Source: Pseudomonas sp. NFR16 (GTDB lineage: Bacteria > Pseudomonadota > Gammaproteobacteria > Pseudomonadales > Pseudomonadaceae). Taken from it: 64,000 nt of DNA. The translations under genes were made by a program, and so were the position numbers. This document shows positions 1 through 10,420 of the stretch, piece after piece. The first letter of the stretch is position 1. The number at the start of each line of letters is the position of its first letter. A model generated the notes under the pieces. It made no database searches. It had not been told where the DNA came from and saw only the letters and a list, made by a program, of their open reading frames with translations. Where the stretch lies: the NCBI RefSeq assembly GCF_900108875.1, contig NZ_FNYJ01000001.1:558001-622000 (forward strand), read 5' to 3'.

Positions 1-381
1 GACGACCTCGGCGAGCACACCGTCATCGAGTACTTTTCAGCCACCACGAACAAGCGCTATGGTCTGGAATTCGTCGTCAACGGCAAGAACCAGGAACTGG
101 AGCTGCCGAAAAGTCTGGCGACCAACAGTGCCGATGGTTATCTGGCGGCATGCAGTGCCGGCTATGGCCTGGTGCAGACCCCGTACTACCATGCCGCCGA
201 CGCACTGCGCCGCCAGGAACTGATCGAAGTGCTGGGCGACTACCCGCAACCGCTGCTGCCGTTGACCGCGCTGTATCCGGCTCATCGCCAGATGTCGCGC
301 AGGGTGCGGGTGTTCGTCGACTGGCTGGTGGAACTGTGCGCGCGGCCCGGTTTGCTCGACAAACGCGGGGGCGAGCGCTGA
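1..381 (+). CDS. LysR-family transcriptional regulator, C-terminal fragment (cut by window edge)
   Basis: The first 126 codons in frame 1 are open to a TGA at 379-381 and have no start, so the gene begins outside the window. The residues resemble the end of a LysR effector-binding domain: a strand reading VIEYFSATTNKRYGLEFVVN, then 'ADGYLAACSAGYGLVQTPYY', a 'PLTALYPAHRQMSRRVRVFVDWLVE' segment and a short tail. The last motif (YP..R..S..VR.F.DWL) is characteristic of LysR regulators. The helix-turn-helix lies upstream and cannot be seen. It is in the same direction as tpx, 94 bp away; whether it regulates tpx is not shown by the sequence. Confidence 0.9.
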   Translation, partial: DDLGEHTVIEYFSATTNKRYGLEFVVNGKNQELELPKSLATNSADGYLAACSAGYGLVQTPYYHAADALRRQELIEVLGDYPQPLLPLTALYPAHRQMSRRVRVFVDWLVELCARPGLLDKRGGER

Positions 382-475
382 ACCTGACAACTAATTCATG
401 TATACCCGTAGGTCGCTAACCGCTTTCGTGGTTAACTTCCGGCTTTCCCGCAACCTCAGAATAAGGACTCAGCTC

Positions 476-976
476 ATGGCTCAAGTGACTCGTAGAGGCT
501 CCCCGGTACAAATCAGTGGCGAGCTGCCAACCGTCGGCAGCAAGGCGCCGGCGTTCAAACTGGTCGGCGGCGATCTGGCGGACGTGACCCTGGAAAGCTT
601 TGCCGGCAAGCGCAAAGTGTTGAACATCTTCCCAAGCGTCGACACCCCGACGTGCGCCACTTCCGTGCGCAAATTCAACGCCCAGGCCAATGACCTGAAC
701 AACGCGGTCGTGCTGTGCATCTCCGCCGACCTGCCGTTCGCCCAGGCACGTTTCTGCGGTGCCGAAGGCCTGGAGAACGTGAAGAACCTGTCGACCATGC
801 GCGGCGCCGAGTTCATGGAAAACTACGGTGTGGCCATTGCGGATGGCCCGATGGTCGGTCTGACGACCCGCGCGGTGGTCGTGCTGGATGAAAACGACAA
901 CGTGCTGCACGCTGAACTCGTGCCGGAGATTGGTCAGGAGCCAAACTACGACGCAGCACTGGCGGTATTGAAGTAA
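476..976 (+). CDS. tpx: Thiol peroxidase (Tpx, atypical 2-Cys peroxiredoxin)
   Basis: A 166-residue protein, the usual Tpx length. It reduces hydrogen peroxide and alkyl hydroperoxides, normally using thioredoxin as the electron donor; location is cytoplasmic or periplasmic depending on species, and no signal peptide is seen here. The peroxidatic cysteine is Cys60 in the motif [13 protein letters not shown] and the resolving cysteine is Cys94 in ARFCGAEG, matching the Cys61/Cys95 pair of the E. coli enzyme; Cys81 is the extra conserved one. The open frame extends upstream to 398, but ATG 476 is chosen because an AAGGA ribosome site lies just before it and the protein then begins MAQVTRRG as in homologues. 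A hairpin terminator follows, so the gene is probably monocistronic. Confidence 0.97.
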   Translation: MAQVTRRGSPVQISGELPTVGSKAPAFKLVGGDLADVTLESFAGKRKVLNIFPSVDTPTCATSVRKFNAQANDLNNAVVLCISADLPFAQARFCGAEGLENVKNLSTMRGAEFMENYGVAIADGPMVGLTTRAVVVLDENDNVLHAELVPEIGQEPNYDAALAVLK

Positions 977-1028
977 GTTGTCCTCTGCGTATCGCCGTTA
1001 AACCCGGCAATACCCGGCAACATTTAAG

Positions 1029-1054
1029 CGGCCTGACTCGTTCAGGCCGTTTTT
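1029..1054 (+). terminator. Rho-independent terminator of tpx
   Basis: Perfect 8-bp stem CGGCCTGA (1029-1036) / TCAGGCCG (1042-1049) with a 5-nt loop, followed by five T residues (1050-1054). It lies 53 bp after the tpx stop and before the mdt operon. Confidence 0.9.
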
Positions 1055-1186
1055 CATTTGCACGTCAGCACCTTATCCAAAGTAAGCACTCGGTAAATTG
1101 CCGGTAAAGGCTCTTTGCTTGGCACGTAACTATGCTTATTGTTCAGCCTCCCGAAGACGCTCACGCGCACACTGGTTGACTTATTC

Positions 1187-2518
1187 ATGCAATCGTCTGG
1201 TTCTCGTAATTCCCGTCGCTGGCTGATCAGCCTGTTGGTCCTGTTGATTGTCGCTGCCCTGTGCTGGCATTTCTGGCCCGGTTCCACCGCGCCTTCGGAC
1301 GCTTCAGCGCAAAAAAGCGAACAGGCCCACAAAGGCGCCAGCCGCAGCGGCGGTGCCGGGAAAGTCGTTTCTCAGCGGCCCGGCTTTGGCGGCTCGACCG
1401 GTCCTGTGCCGGTACGCGTGGCGACCGCCACCACCGGTGATTTCCCGATCTATTACAAAGCGCTCGGCACCGTCACGGCGTTGAACACCATCAACGTGCG
1501 CAGCCGCGTGGCGGGCGAACTGGTCAAGATCAACTTCCAGGAAGGGCAGCAGGTCAAGGCTGGCGACCTGCTGGCAGTCATCGACCCGCGCAGCTACCAG
1601 ATCGCCCTGCAACAGGCCGAAGGCACGCTGATGCAGAACCAGGCGCTGCTCAAGAATGCGCAGATCGACGTACAGCGTTATCGGGACCTGTACAAAGAAG
1701 ACAGCATCGCCAAACAGACCCTGGACACCGCCGAGTCGCTGGTGGGTCAGTATCAGGGCACCATCAAGAGCAATCAGGCAGCGGTCGGCGATGCCCGACT
1801 GAACCTGGATTTCACCAAAATCCGCGCGCCGATCTCCGGGCGCATCGGCCTGCGCCAGCTGGACGTCGGCAACCTCGTGGCCGCCAACGACACGACCGCG
1901 CTCGCCGTGATCACCCAGACCAAGCCGATCACGGTCAACTTCACGCTGCCGGAAAAGGACCTCGCCGATGTCATTGGCCGCTACCGAAGCGGCGCCAGGC
2001 TGCCGGTCGAAGCCTGGGACCGTGGCGATGTGAAGCTGCAGGCCAACGGTGTTCTGGCGAGCATCGACAACCAGATCGACATCACCACCGGAACACTGAA
2101 GTTCAAGGCGCGGTTCGACAACGACGACGAAACCCTGTTTCCCAACCAGTTCGTCAACGCGCGTCTGCTGGCCAATACGCTCAAGGGCGTGGTGCTGGTG
2201 CCGACGGCTGCCGTGCAGTTCGGTGTCGATGGCACCTTCGTTTACGTGATGGACGGCGACAAGACAGTGCGCATCCGCTCGCTCAAGACCGGCCCGGGTG
2301 ACGAAAACTCGACGGTGATCACCCAAGGCCTTGCCGCGGGCGACCGCGTTGTGCTGGAGGGCACGGACCGTCTCAAGGACGGCAGCGCCGTTGAAGTGGT
2401 CAACGACAGCAAGGACGTGCCGACTACCCCGGGTGGCAAACTGCAGGGCCAGCCGGCCAAAGACAAGGAGTCCGGTGAGTCGGCGGACGCCGCCACCGCG
2501 CAGAAAGGCAACGTATGA
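1187..2518 (+). CDS. mdtA: RND efflux periplasmic adaptor MdtA
   Basis: A 443-residue membrane fusion protein linking the MdtB/MdtC inner-membrane pumps to the outer membrane channel. One N-terminal hydrophobic segment (about residues 12-29) anchors it. A lipoyl/barrel-sandwich segment follows ([20 protein letters not shown]), then an alpha-hairpin, the matching lipoyl half ([16 protein letters not shown]) and the beta-barrel domain. The frame is open from TTG 1139, but ATG 1187 gives the family N-terminus (MQSSGS..RRW); no strong ribosome site decides between them. The TGA stop overlaps the ATG of mdtB (ATGA). This is first in a four-gene operon. MdtABC exports bile salts, novobiocin and flavonoid-like compounds in other species; the substrate here is unknown. 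Confidence 0.93.
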   Translation: MQSSGSRNSRRWLISLLVLLIVAALCWHFWPGSTAPSDASAQKSEQAHKGASRSGGAGKVVSQRPGFGGSTGPVPVRVATATTGDFPIYYKALGTVTALNTINVRSRVAGELVKINFQEGQQVKAGDLLAVIDPRSYQIALQQAEGTLMQNQALLKNAQIDVQRYRDLYKEDSIAKQTLDTAESLVGQYQGTIKSNQAAVGDARLNLDFTKIRAPISGRIGLRQLDVGNLVAANDTTALAVITQTKPITVNFTLPEKDLADVIGRYRSGARLPVEAWDRGDVKLQANGVLASIDNQIDITTGTLKFKARFDNDDETLFPNQFVNARLLANTLKGVVLVPTAAVQFGVDGTFVYVMDGDKTVRIRSLKTGPGDENSTVITQGLAAGDRVVLEGTDRLKDGSAVEVVNDSKDVPTTPGGKLQGQPAKDKESGESADAATAQKGNV

Positions 2519-5500
2519 ACCTGTCACGGCTGTTCATCCTTCGGCCTGTCGCCACCACGCTCAGCATGCTCGCCATCGTCCTGGCGGGCCTGATCGCCTA
2601 CAGCCTGCTGCCGGTGTCGGCCTTGCCTCAGGTGGATTACCCGACCATCCGGGTGATGACGCTGTACCCCGGCGCCAGCCCGCAAGTGATGACCAGTGCC
2701 GTGACCGCGCCGCTGGAGCGGCAGTTCGGGCAGATGCCGGGCCTGACGCAGATGGCGTCCACCAGTTCGGGCGGTGCCTCGGTCATCACCCTGCGTTTCA
2801 GCCTGGACATCAACATGGATGTCGCCGAGCAGGAAGTCCAGGCCGCGATCAATGGCGCGACGAACCTGCTGCCCACCGATCTGCCCGCTCCGCCGACGTA
2901 CAACAAGGTCAACCCGGCCGATACGCCGGTGCTGACGCTGGCGATCACCTCGAAAACCATGTTGTTGCCCAAACTCAACGACCTGGTCGACACGCGCATG
3001 GCGCAGAAGATCGCGCAGATCAGCGGCGTCGGCATGGTCACCATCGCGGGCGGGCAGCGTCAGGCGGTGCGGATTAAAGTCAATCCGGATGCGCTGGCCG
3101 CCAACGGCCTGAATCTGTCGGATGTGCGCACGCTGGTCAGCAATTCCAACGTCAACACGCCCAAGGGTAACTTCGACGGTCCGACCCGGGTGTCGATGCT
3201 CGATGCCAACGACCAGCTCAAATCCCCCGAGGAGTACGCCAATCTGATTCTGGCATACAACAATGGCGGTCCGCTGCGGCTCAAGGATGTCGCGCAGATC
3301 GTCGATGGCGCGGAGAACGAACGCCTTGCCGCCTGGGCCAATGAGAACCAGGCCGTGCTGCTCAACATTCAGCGTCAGCCGGGTGCCAACGTCATCGAGG
3401 TGGTCGACCGCATCAAGGCGCTGCTGCCGAGCATCACCGACAACCTGCCGGCAGGGCTGGATGTGGTGGTGCTGACCGACCGCACGCAGACGATCCGCGC
3501 ATCGGTCAGCGATGTGCAGCATGAATTGCTGATTTCCATCGTGCTGGTGGTGCTGGTGACGTTCCTGTTCCTGCGCCGTTTCAGCGCCACGATCATTCCG
3601 TCGGTCGCGGTGCCGCTGTCGCTGATCGGCACCTTCGGGGTCATGTACCTGGCCGGGTTCTCGGTCAATAACCTCACGTTGATGGCGATGACCATTGCCA
3701 CCGGGTTCGTGGTCGACGATGCCATTGTGATGCTGGAGAACATTTCCCGGCATCTGGAGGAGGGCGAAACGCCTTTGCAGGCGGCGCTCAAGGGCGCCAG
3801 ACAAATCGGTTTCACCTTGATTTCGCTGACCATCTCACTGATCGCGGTGCTGATTCCCTTGCTGTTCATGGCTGACGTGGTGGGCCGCCTGTTCCGCGAA
3901 TTCGCCATCACTCTGGCTGTCGCGATCCTGATTTCACTGGTCGTGTCGCTGACCCTGACGCCGATGATGTGCGCGCGCCTGCTCAAGCGCGAACCCGAGG
4001 AGCACCAGCAGGGCCGCTTCTACCATGCCAGTGGCATCTGGATCGACTGGCTGATCGCTGCATACGGACGCAAGTTGCAGTGGGTGCTCAAACACCAGCC
4101 GCTGACCCTGCTGATCGCCATCGCCACGCTGGGCGTCACGGTGTTGTTGTACCTGGCGGTGCCCAAAGGCTTCTTCCCGGTGCAGGACACCGGCGTCATT
4201 CAGGGCATTTCCGAGGCGCCGCAGTCGGTTTCGTTCAGCTCGATGAGCGAGCGGCAGCAGGCACTGGCGAAGATCATTCTCGAGGATCCGGCGGTGGCCA
4301 GCCTGTCGTCCTACATCGGTGTGGACGGCGACAACGCGACGCTCAATAGCGGTCGCATGCTGATCAACCTCAAGCCTCACAATCAGCGCGATGTCACTGC
4401 CACCGAGGTGATCCAGCGCTTGCAACCGGAAGTCGATCAGCTGTCGGACATCCGCCTGTTCATGCAACCGGTGCAGGACCTGACCATCGAGGACCGTGTC
4501 AGTCGCACGCAGTACCAGTTCAGCATGTCATCGCCGGATGCCGAGCTGCTCAGCCTGTGGAGCGGCAAACTGGTCGATGCGCTGGCGCAGCGCACGGAAC
4601 TCACGGACGTCGCCAGCGACCTTCAGGACAAAGGCCTACAAGTGTTCCTGAACATCGACCGTGACGCGGCCAGCCGTCTTGGCGTCACCGTGGCCACGAT
4701 CACCGATGCGCTGTACGACGCATTCGGCCAGCGGCAGATTTCTACCATCTATACCCAGGCGAGCCAGTACCGCGTGGTGCTTCAGGCCGCGTCGGCCAAC
4801 GATCTCGGACCTCAGGCGCTGGAGCAGATCCACGTCAAAACCACTGACGGCGGGCAGGTCAAGTTGTCGAGCCTGGCGAAGGTCGAACAGCGTCAGGCGC
4901 AGCTGGCGATCGCGCACATCGGCCAGTTTCCGGCGGTGATGATGTCCTTCAACCTGGCACCGGGCGTGGCGCTGGGCAAGGCGGTCGAGGTCATCGAGCA
5001 GGTGCAGAAGGATATCGGCATGCCGATTGGCGTGCAGACCCAGTTCCAGGGTGCGGCCGAAGCGTTCCAGGCGTCGTTGTCCAGCACGCTGCTGCTGGTG
5101 CTGGCAGCGGTGGTCACCATGTACATCGTGCTCGGCGTGCTCTACGAGAGCTACATCCACCCGATCACCATTCTCTCGACCCTGCCGTCGGCGGCCATCG
5201 GCGCATTGCTGGCGCTGATCCTGAGCGGCAACGATCTGGGCATGATCGCGATCATCGGCATCATTCTGTTGATCGGTATCGTCAAGAAGAACGCGATCAT
5301 GATGATCGACTTCGCCCTGGACGCCGAGCGCAACCGCGGCATCGATCCACAGACCGCCATTTACGAAGCCGCGCTGTTGCGCTTCCGCCCCATCCTGATG
5401 ACCACACTGGCGGCGCTGTTCGGCGCGATCCCGCTGATGTTCGCCAGTGGGTCCGGGGCCGAACTGCGTCAACCGCTGGGTCTGGTGATGGTCGGCGGCC

Positions 5501-5610
5501 TGTTGGTCAGCCAGGTGCTGACGCTGTTCACCACGCCGGTCATTTATCTGTATTTCGATCGCATGGGACGCAGGTTTCGCCGTTCGGGCAAAGCCGAGGT
5601 GGCGGTGTGA
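2515..5610 (+). CDS. mdtB: RND multidrug efflux transporter permease MdtB
   Basis: A 1031-residue HAE1-family resistance-nodulation-division pump, the full family length. It begins [16 protein letters not shown], with the first transmembrane helix followed by a large periplasmic loop (PYPGASPQ-like motif [19 protein letters not shown]). A central helix cluster includes the '[22 protein letters not shown]' segment, which holds the paired aspartates of proton translocation in TM4. A second periplasmic loop and a C-terminal helix set ([36 protein letters not shown]) complete it. It overlaps mdtA by four bases. MdtB and MdtC form a mixed trimer in characterised systems. Its stop overlaps the start of a 32-codon ORF that leads into mdtC. 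Confidence 0.95.
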   Translation: MNLSRLFILRPVATTLSMLAIVLAGLIAYSLLPVSALPQVDYPTIRVMTLYPGASPQVMTSAVTAPLERQFGQMPGLTQMASTSSGGASVITLRFSLDINMDVAEQEVQAAINGATNLLPTDLPAPPTYNKVNPADTPVLTLAITSKTMLLPKLNDLVDTRMAQKIAQISGVGMVTIAGGQRQAVRIKVNPDALAANGLNLSDVRTLVSNSNVNTPKGNFDGPTRVSMLDANDQLKSPEEYANLILAYNNGGPLRLKDVAQIVDGAENERLAAWANENQAVLLNIQRQPGANVIEVVDRIKALLPSITDNLPAGLDVVVLTDRTQTIRASVSDVQHELLISIVLVVLVTFLFLRRFSATIIPSVAVPLSLIGTFGVMYLAGFSVNNLTLMAMTIATGFVVDDAIVMLENISRHLEEGETPLQAALKGARQIGFTLISLTISLIAVLIPLLFMADVVGRLFREFAITLAVAILISLVVSLTLTPMMCARLLKREPEEHQQGRFYHASGIWIDWLIAAYGRKLQWVLKHQPLTLLIAIATLGVTVLLYLAVPKGFFPVQDTGVIQGISEAPQSVSFSSMSERQQALAKIILEDPAVASLSSYIGVDGDNATLNSGRMLINLKPHNQRDVTATEVIQRLQPEVDQLSDIRLFMQPVQDLTIEDRVSRTQYQFSMSSPDAELLSLWSGKLVDALAQRTELTDVASDLQDKGLQVFLNIDRDAASRLGVTVATITDALYDAFGQRQISTIYTQASQYRVVLQAASANDLGPQALEQIHVKTTDGGQVKLSSLAKVEQRQAQLAIAHIGQFPAVMMSFNLAPGVALGKAVEVIEQVQKDIGMPIGVQTQFQGAAEAFQASLSSTLLLVLAAVVTMYIVLGVLYESYIHPITILSTLPSAAIGALLALILSGNDLGMIAIIGIILLIGIVKKNAIMMIDFALDAERNRGIDPQTAIYEAALLRFRPILMTTLAALFGAIPLMFASGSGAELRQPLGLVMVGGLLVSQVLTLFTTPVIYLYFDRMGRRFRRSGKAEVAV

Positions 5611-5708
5611 TGAACAGCCTCACGCTGCAAGCTTCGCATCCTGTACGCGCTGGTGACGGGGCGTTTTCTCGCGGCGTGTCGGCTGCCGCCTGGAGCTTTC
5701 GCCCATGA
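5610..5708 (+). CDS. 32-residue ORF exactly bridging mdtB and mdtC (possible translational coupler)
   Basis: Its ATG (5610-5612) shares a base with the mdtB TGA (5608-5610, TGATG), and its TGA (5706-5708) overlaps the ATG of mdtC (5705-5707, ATGA). It therefore fills the whole 94-bp gap in a third reading frame. The product would start [17 protein letters not shown] and end AAAWSFRP; no domain, signal or membrane segment is recognisable. The exact overlaps at both ends are what operon coupling would give, and mdtC itself has no strong ribosome site upstream (GGAGC ends 10 nt before its ATG). The alternative is chance: a 32-codon open frame in GC-rich DNA is not rare. Whether it is translated is unproven. 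Confidence 0.4.
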   Translation: MNSLTLQASHPVRAGDGAFSRGVSAAAWSFRP

Positions 5709-8700
5709 ACCTGTCGGCTCCGTTCATCAAAAGGCCGGTGGCGACCATGCTCCTGAGCCTGGCAATCATGTTGCTGGGTGTCATGAGCTTCGGGCTGTTG
5801 CCCGTCTCGCCGTTGCCGAACATGGACTTCCCGGTGATCGTGGTCAGTGCGTCCTTGCCCGGCGCCAGCCCGGAAATCATGGCGTCCAGCGTGGCGACGC
5901 CGCTCGAGCGGTCGCTGGGCACCATTGCCGGCGTCAACACCATGAGCAGCCGGTCCAGCCAGGGTTCGACACGGATCATTCTGCAGTTCGACCTGGATCG
6001 CGACATCAATGGTGCCGCCCGTGAAGTGCAGGCCGCCATCAACGCCTCGCGCAGCCTGCTGCCCAGCGGGATGCGCAGCATGCCGACCTACAAGAAGGTC
6101 AACCCGTCGCAGGCGCCGATCATGGTGCTGTCGCTGACCTCCGACGTGCTGGAAAAGGGTCAGCTGTACGACATGGCCTCGACGATTCTGTCGCAGAGCC
6201 TGTCCCAGGTGAACGGCGTGGGAGAGGTGCAGATCGGCGGCAGTTCGCTGCCGGCGGTGCGTGTTGAACTGGAGCCCAAGCTGCTCGACCAATACGGTGT
6301 CTCGCTGGACGACGTGCGCACAACGATTTCCGGCTCCAACGTGCGCCGGCCCAAGGGCTCCGTGGAAAACAGCGAACATAACTGGCAGGTTCAGGCCAAC
6401 GACCAGCTGGAAAAGGCCAAAGATTACGAGCCCCTGATCATTCGCTACCAGAACGGCGCCGCGCTGCGCCTCAAGGATGTCGCCACGGTCAAGGACTCGG
6501 TGGAGGACCGCTACAACAGTGGATTCTTCAATGACAAGGCGGCGGTGTTGCTGGTGATCAACCGGCAGGCCGGCGCCAACATCATCGAAACCGTGGCGGC
6601 GATCAAGGCACAACTGCCGGCCCTGCAGGCGGTGCTTCCGGCCAGCGTCAAACTGGATTTGGCGATGGATCGCTCACCGGTGATCAAGGCGACCTTGCAT
6701 GAGGCGGAGATGACGCTGTTGATCGCAGTGGTGCTGGTGATCATGGTGGTGTTTCTGTTTCTCGGGAATTTCCGTGCGTCGCTGATTCCCACCCTCGCTG
6801 TGCCGGTTTCGCTGGTGGGCACGTTCGCCATCATGTACCTGTACGGCTTTTCCCTGAACAACCTGTCGCTGATGGCGCTGATTCTCGCGACCGGGCTGGT
6901 GGTGGACGACGCCATCGTCGTGCTCGAAAACATTTCGCGCCACATCGATGAAGGCGTCGCGCCGATGCAGGCCGCCTACCTGGGCGCCAAGGAAGTCGGC
7001 TTTACCCTGTTGTCGATGAACGTGTCGCTGGTGGCGGTGTTCATCTCGATTCTGTTCATGGGCGGGCTAGTGGAAAGCCTGTTCCGCGAGTTCTCGATCA
7101 CCTTGTCGGTGTCGATCATCGTGTCGCTGGTGGTCTCGCTGACATTGACGCCGATGCTCTGCGCGCGCTGGCTGAAGCCTCATGTTCCGGGCAACGAAAA
7201 CCGCCTCCAGCGCTGGAGCGCACGCGTCAACGACCGCATGGTCGCCGGCTATGATCGCAGTCTGGTCTGGGTGCTGCGTCATCGTCGGCTGACGCTGCTC
7301 ACGCTGCTCATCACCATCGGCGTGAATATCGCGCTGTATGTCGTGGTGCCCAAAACTTTCCTGCCGCAGCAGGACACCGGGCAGTTGATGGGCTTCGTGC
7401 GCGGCGATGACGGCCTGTCGTTTTCGGTGATGCAGCCGAAAATGGACATCTACCGCACCGCGCTGCTCAAGGACCCGGCGGTGGACAGCGTTGCCGGTTT
7501 CATCGGCGGCAACGGCGGCACCGGCAACGCCTTCATCATCGTGCGGCTCAAGCCCATTCAGGAGCGCAAGATCGGCGCGGCGCAAGTGGTCGAGCGGCTG
7601 CGCAAGGAAATGCCTCAGGTGCCGGGTGGACGTCTGTTCCTGCAACCCGATCAGGACCTGCAACTGGGCGGCGGTCGTGAGCAGACCACGTCGCAGTATC
7701 AGTACATTCTGCAGAGCGGCGATCTGGAAAGCCTTCGCCTGTGGTACCCCAAGGTGGTCGCCGCGCTCAAGTCGCTCAAGGAGCTGACCGCCATCGATGC
7801 CAACGATGGCGGCGGCACGCAGCAGGTGACACTGGTGGTGGACCGCGACGCGGCCAAGCGTCTGGGCATCGACATGAACATGGTTACCACGGTGCTGAAC
7901 AATGCGTACAGCCAGCGGCAGGTGTCGACTATTTATGACCCGCTGAACCAGTATCAGGTGGTGATGGAGGTCAATCCCAAGTACGCCCTGGACCCGGTCA
8001 CGCTGGAGCAGGTGCAGGTGATCACTGCCGATGGCGCGCGGGTGCCGCTGTCGACCATCGCTCACTATGAGCGCACGCTGGAAGACGACCGGGTGACCCA
8101 CGATGGCCAGTTCGCGTCGGACAACGTCTCGTTCGACCTAGCCGACGGCGTGACCCTTGATCAAGCCACGGTGGCCATCGAACGCGCGGTGGCAGCGGTC
8201 GGCCTGCCCGAGGACGTCATTGCCAAGATGGCCGGCACCGCCGACGCCTTCGCGGCCACGCAGAAGAGCCAGCCGTGGATGATTCTCGGCGCCCTCGTTG
8301 CGGTCTATCTGGTGCTGGGCATTCTCTATGAAAGCTACATTCATCCGCTGACGATTCTGTCCACGCTGCCGTCGGCGGGCGTCGGCGCGCTGCTGAGCAT
8401 CTACCTCACCGGTGGGCAGTTCAGCCTGATCTCGCTGCTGGGGTTGTTTCTGCTCATCGGCGTGGTGAAGAAGAACGCGATCCTGATGATCGACCTGGCG
8501 CTGCAACTGGAGCGGGTCGGCGGCATGACCCCGGTCGAGTCGATCCGCAACGCCTGTCTGCAACGCCTGCGTCCGATCCTCATGACCACGCTGGCAGCGA
8601 TTCTCGGCGCCGTGCCGTTGTTGCTGAGCAGCGCCGAGGGCGCCGAAATGCGCCGCCCGCTGGGCCTGACGATCATCGGCGGCTTGGTGCTGAGCCAGAT

Positions 8701-8812
8701 CCTTACGTTATACACAACCCCTGTGGTTTACCTTTATCTTGACCGTCTGCGCCACCGCTTCAATACCTGGCGCGGTGTGCAGACGGATGCCGCCCTGGAA
8801 ACTCCGCTATGA
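5705..8812 (+). CDS. mdtC: RND multidrug efflux transporter permease MdtC
   Basis: A 1035-residue HAE1-family pump and paralogue of mdtB, starting MNLSAPFIKRPVATMLLS. It has the same architecture: TM1, first periplasmic loop (LPGASPEIMASSVATPLERSLG), the TM4 proton-relay segment 'TGLVVDDAIVVLENISRHIDEG' with the double aspartate, second periplasmic loop, and C-terminal helices containing LLIGVVKKNAILMIDLALQLER. It is preceded by the 32-codon bridging ORF, and its stop overlaps the start of the outer membrane factor by four bases (ATGA). The tandem of two different RND pumps after one adaptor defines the MdtABC type rather than MexAB or AcrAB. Confidence 0.95.
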   Translation: MNLSAPFIKRPVATMLLSLAIMLLGVMSFGLLPVSPLPNMDFPVIVVSASLPGASPEIMASSVATPLERSLGTIAGVNTMSSRSSQGSTRIILQFDLDRDINGAAREVQAAINASRSLLPSGMRSMPTYKKVNPSQAPIMVLSLTSDVLEKGQLYDMASTILSQSLSQVNGVGEVQIGGSSLPAVRVELEPKLLDQYGVSLDDVRTTISGSNVRRPKGSVENSEHNWQVQANDQLEKAKDYEPLIIRYQNGAALRLKDVATVKDSVEDRYNSGFFNDKAAVLLVINRQAGANIIETVAAIKAQLPALQAVLPASVKLDLAMDRSPVIKATLHEAEMTLLIAVVLVIMVVFLFLGNFRASLIPTLAVPVSLVGTFAIMYLYGFSLNNLSLMALILATGLVVDDAIVVLENISRHIDEGVAPMQAAYLGAKEVGFTLLSMNVSLVAVFISILFMGGLVESLFREFSITLSVSIIVSLVVSLTLTPMLCARWLKPHVPGNENRLQRWSARVNDRMVAGYDRSLVWVLRHRRLTLLTLLITIGVNIALYVVVPKTFLPQQDTGQLMGFVRGDDGLSFSVMQPKMDIYRTALLKDPAVDSVAGFIGGNGGTGNAFIIVRLKPIQERKIGAAQVVERLRKEMPQVPGGRLFLQPDQDLQLGGGREQTTSQYQYILQSGDLESLRLWYPKVVAALKSLKELTAIDANDGGGTQQVTLVVDRDAAKRLGIDMNMVTTVLNNAYSQRQVSTIYDPLNQYQVVMEVNPKYALDPVTLEQVQVITADGARVPLSTIAHYERTLEDDRVTHDGQFASDNVSFDLADGVTLDQATVAIERAVAAVGLPEDVIAKMAGTADAFAATQKSQPWMILGALVAVYLVLGILYESYIHPLTILSTLPSAGVGALLSIYLTGGQFSLISLLGLFLLIGVVKKNAILMIDLALQLERVGGMTPVESIRNACLQRLRPILMTTLAAILGAVPLLLSSAEGAEMRRPLGLTIIGGLVLSQILTLYTTPVVYLYLDRLRHRFNTWRGVQTDAALETPL

Positions 8813-10299
8813 CCGACCGCATCAACGCTCCCGTACCACAGCGCACGCTGCCTTTTCGCCGTACGTTCGGCATTGGCTTCTGCGCGCTGCTGCTGAGTGC
8901 CTGCGCGGTCGGCCCGGATTACCAGCGGCCGGACATGCCCACGCCAGCGCACTTCAAGCAGGCCGAAGGCTGGACGCAGGCCAACCCCAGCGACGCGATC
9001 GCCCGGGGCGCCTGGTGGGAAATTTATGGCGATCCGCAGCTCAACACGCTGGTGGAGAAACTCAACACGTCCAACCAGACCGTCGCCCAATATGAAGCCC
9101 AGTACCGACAGGCCGCCGCACTGGTGCGCAGCGCCCGGGGCGCATTTTTTCCGACGCTGGACCTGACCACCAGCAAGAACCGTTCGAGCCAGGGCACCGG
9201 CAGCAGCAGTTCGAGCCTGAGCAGTTCCAGCAGCGGGATCCGCGACACCTACAACGCGCAACTGGGCGTGAGCTGGGAAGCTGACATCTGGGGCAAGCTG
9301 CGCCGGGGCCTGGAGGCCGATAAGGCCAACGCCCAGGCCAGCCTTGCCGACCTTGCGTCGATGCAGCTGAGCCTGCAGTCACAGCTCGTCCAGAACTACC
9401 TGCAACTGCGCGTCATCGATGAGCAGAAGCGCCTGCTGGAAAAGACCGTCGACACCTATCAGCGCTCGCTGACCATGACGCAGAACCAGTACCGCGCCGG
9501 CATTTCCGGGCGTGACGCCGTCGCTCAGGCGCAGACCCAGCTCAAGAGCACGCAGGCGGACCTGATCGATCTGGCGTGGCAGCGTGCCCAGTACGAAAGC
9601 GCGATTGCCGTACTGATGGGCCAGGCGCCGGCGGATTTCAGCCTGGCGACCAGCGATTCAGTGCCCGCGCTGCCGCAGATCCCGGTGCAACTGCCTTCGC
9701 AACTGCTCGAGCGTCGTCCGGACATCGCTGCTGCCGAGCGTTCGGTCATGGCCGCCAACGCCAACATTGGCGTGGCCAAGGCTGCGTATTACCCGGACCT
9801 GACCTTGAGCATGAGCGGCGGCTACAGCAGCAGTACCTTCAGCAACTGGATCTCCTTGCCCAACCGTTTCTGGTCGGTCGGCCCGCAACTGGCGATGACC
9901 CTCTTCGATGGTGGTCAGCGCGCCGCGGAAGTGGACCGCACCGAGGCCGTCTACGATCAGACCGTGGCGCAATATCGCCAGACCGTGCTCGACGGCTTCA
10001 AGGAAGTCGAGGATTACCTGGCGCAATTGCGCGTCTATGAACAGGAGGCCGGCGTGCGCGCCGAGGCGCTGGCATCGGCCCGCGACTCGTTGCGTCTGAC
10101 CAGTAACCAGTACAAAGCCGGTTTGATTGGCTATCTTGATGTGGTCAACGTTCAAACCACGGCGTTGAGCAACGAACGCAGCGTGCTGACCCTGCTGGAA
10201 AGCCGTCTGGTCGCCAGCGTTCAGTTGATTGCTGCACTGGGTGGTGGCTGGGATGCCGAGACCGGCTTGACGCGTGATCCGCAGTTGTCAGGACGTTAG
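8809..10299 (+). CDS. NodT/OprM-type outer membrane efflux lipoprotein of the Mdt pump
   Basis: A 496-residue outer membrane factor. It has a lipoprotein signal peptide with lipobox LLSAC, so Cys32 would be lipidated; the mature protein begins CAVGPDYQRPDMP, the classical start of the OprM/NodT family. Two outer-membrane-efflux domains follow, with motifs such as SWEADIWGKLRRGLEA, QLLERRPDIAAAERSVMAANANIGVAKAAYYPDL and LFDGGQRAAEVDRTEA. It forms the trimeric channel through the outer membrane. The ATG overlaps the mdtC stop. E. coli mdtABC uses TolC encoded elsewhere; here the channel is built into the operon. Confidence 0.93.
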   Translation: MTDRINAPVPQRTLPFRRTFGIGFCALLLSACAVGPDYQRPDMPTPAHFKQAEGWTQANPSDAIARGAWWEIYGDPQLNTLVEKLNTSNQTVAQYEAQYRQAAALVRSARGAFFPTLDLTTSKNRSSQGTGSSSSSLSSSSSGIRDTYNAQLGVSWEADIWGKLRRGLEADKANAQASLADLASMQLSLQSQLVQNYLQLRVIDEQKRLLEKTVDTYQRSLTMTQNQYRAGISGRDAVAQAQTQLKSTQADLIDLAWQRAQYESAIAVLMGQAPADFSLATSDSVPALPQIPVQLPSQLLERRPDIAAAERSVMAANANIGVAKAAYYPDLTLSMSGGYSSSTFSNWISLPNRFWSVGPQLAMTLFDGGQRAAEVDRTEAVYDQTVAQYRQTVLDGFKEVEDYLAQLRVYEQEAGVRAEALASARDSLRLTSNQYKAGLIGYLDVVNVQTTALSNERSVLTLLESRLVASVQLIAALGGGWDAETGLTRDPQLSGR

Positions 10300-10356
10300 C
10301 CAAGGAAAGTGGCGCATTGCCATAATTCTGACGAGACGGCCGCGACATTCTTGCGG

Positions 10357-10381
10357 ATTTCGGTAAAATCGCCACCGAAAT
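10357..10381 (+). terminator. Inverted repeat between the mdt operon and the c-di-GMP gene
   Basis: Perfect 8-bp arms ATTTCGGT (10357-10364) and ACCGAAAT (10374-10381) with a 9-nt loop, followed by only two more T residues. It could be a weak terminator for the mdt operon or lie in the leader of the next gene, whose ATG is 40 bp further on. Confidence 0.4.
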
Positions 10382-10420
10382 TTCAGGCTGAAAAGCCCAC
10401 CTGTCGAGTCAAGAGCCAGC

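Noticed and set aside
1120-1137. TTGGCAC..TATGCT upstream of mdtA as a sigma-54 promoter.
   Set aside because: The GG and GC are 11 bases apart instead of the required 10, and the -12 box is poor.
1139-1186. TTG 1139 as the start of mdtA.
   Set aside because: It would add 16 residues before the usual membrane-anchor leader without a better ribosome site; ATG 1187 gives the family N-terminus.
1304-3804. Long minus-strand ORFs across mdtA and mdtB (407 and 426 codons).
   Set aside because: His/Arg/Gln-rich shadows of confirmed efflux genes, with no ribosome site or recognisable domain.
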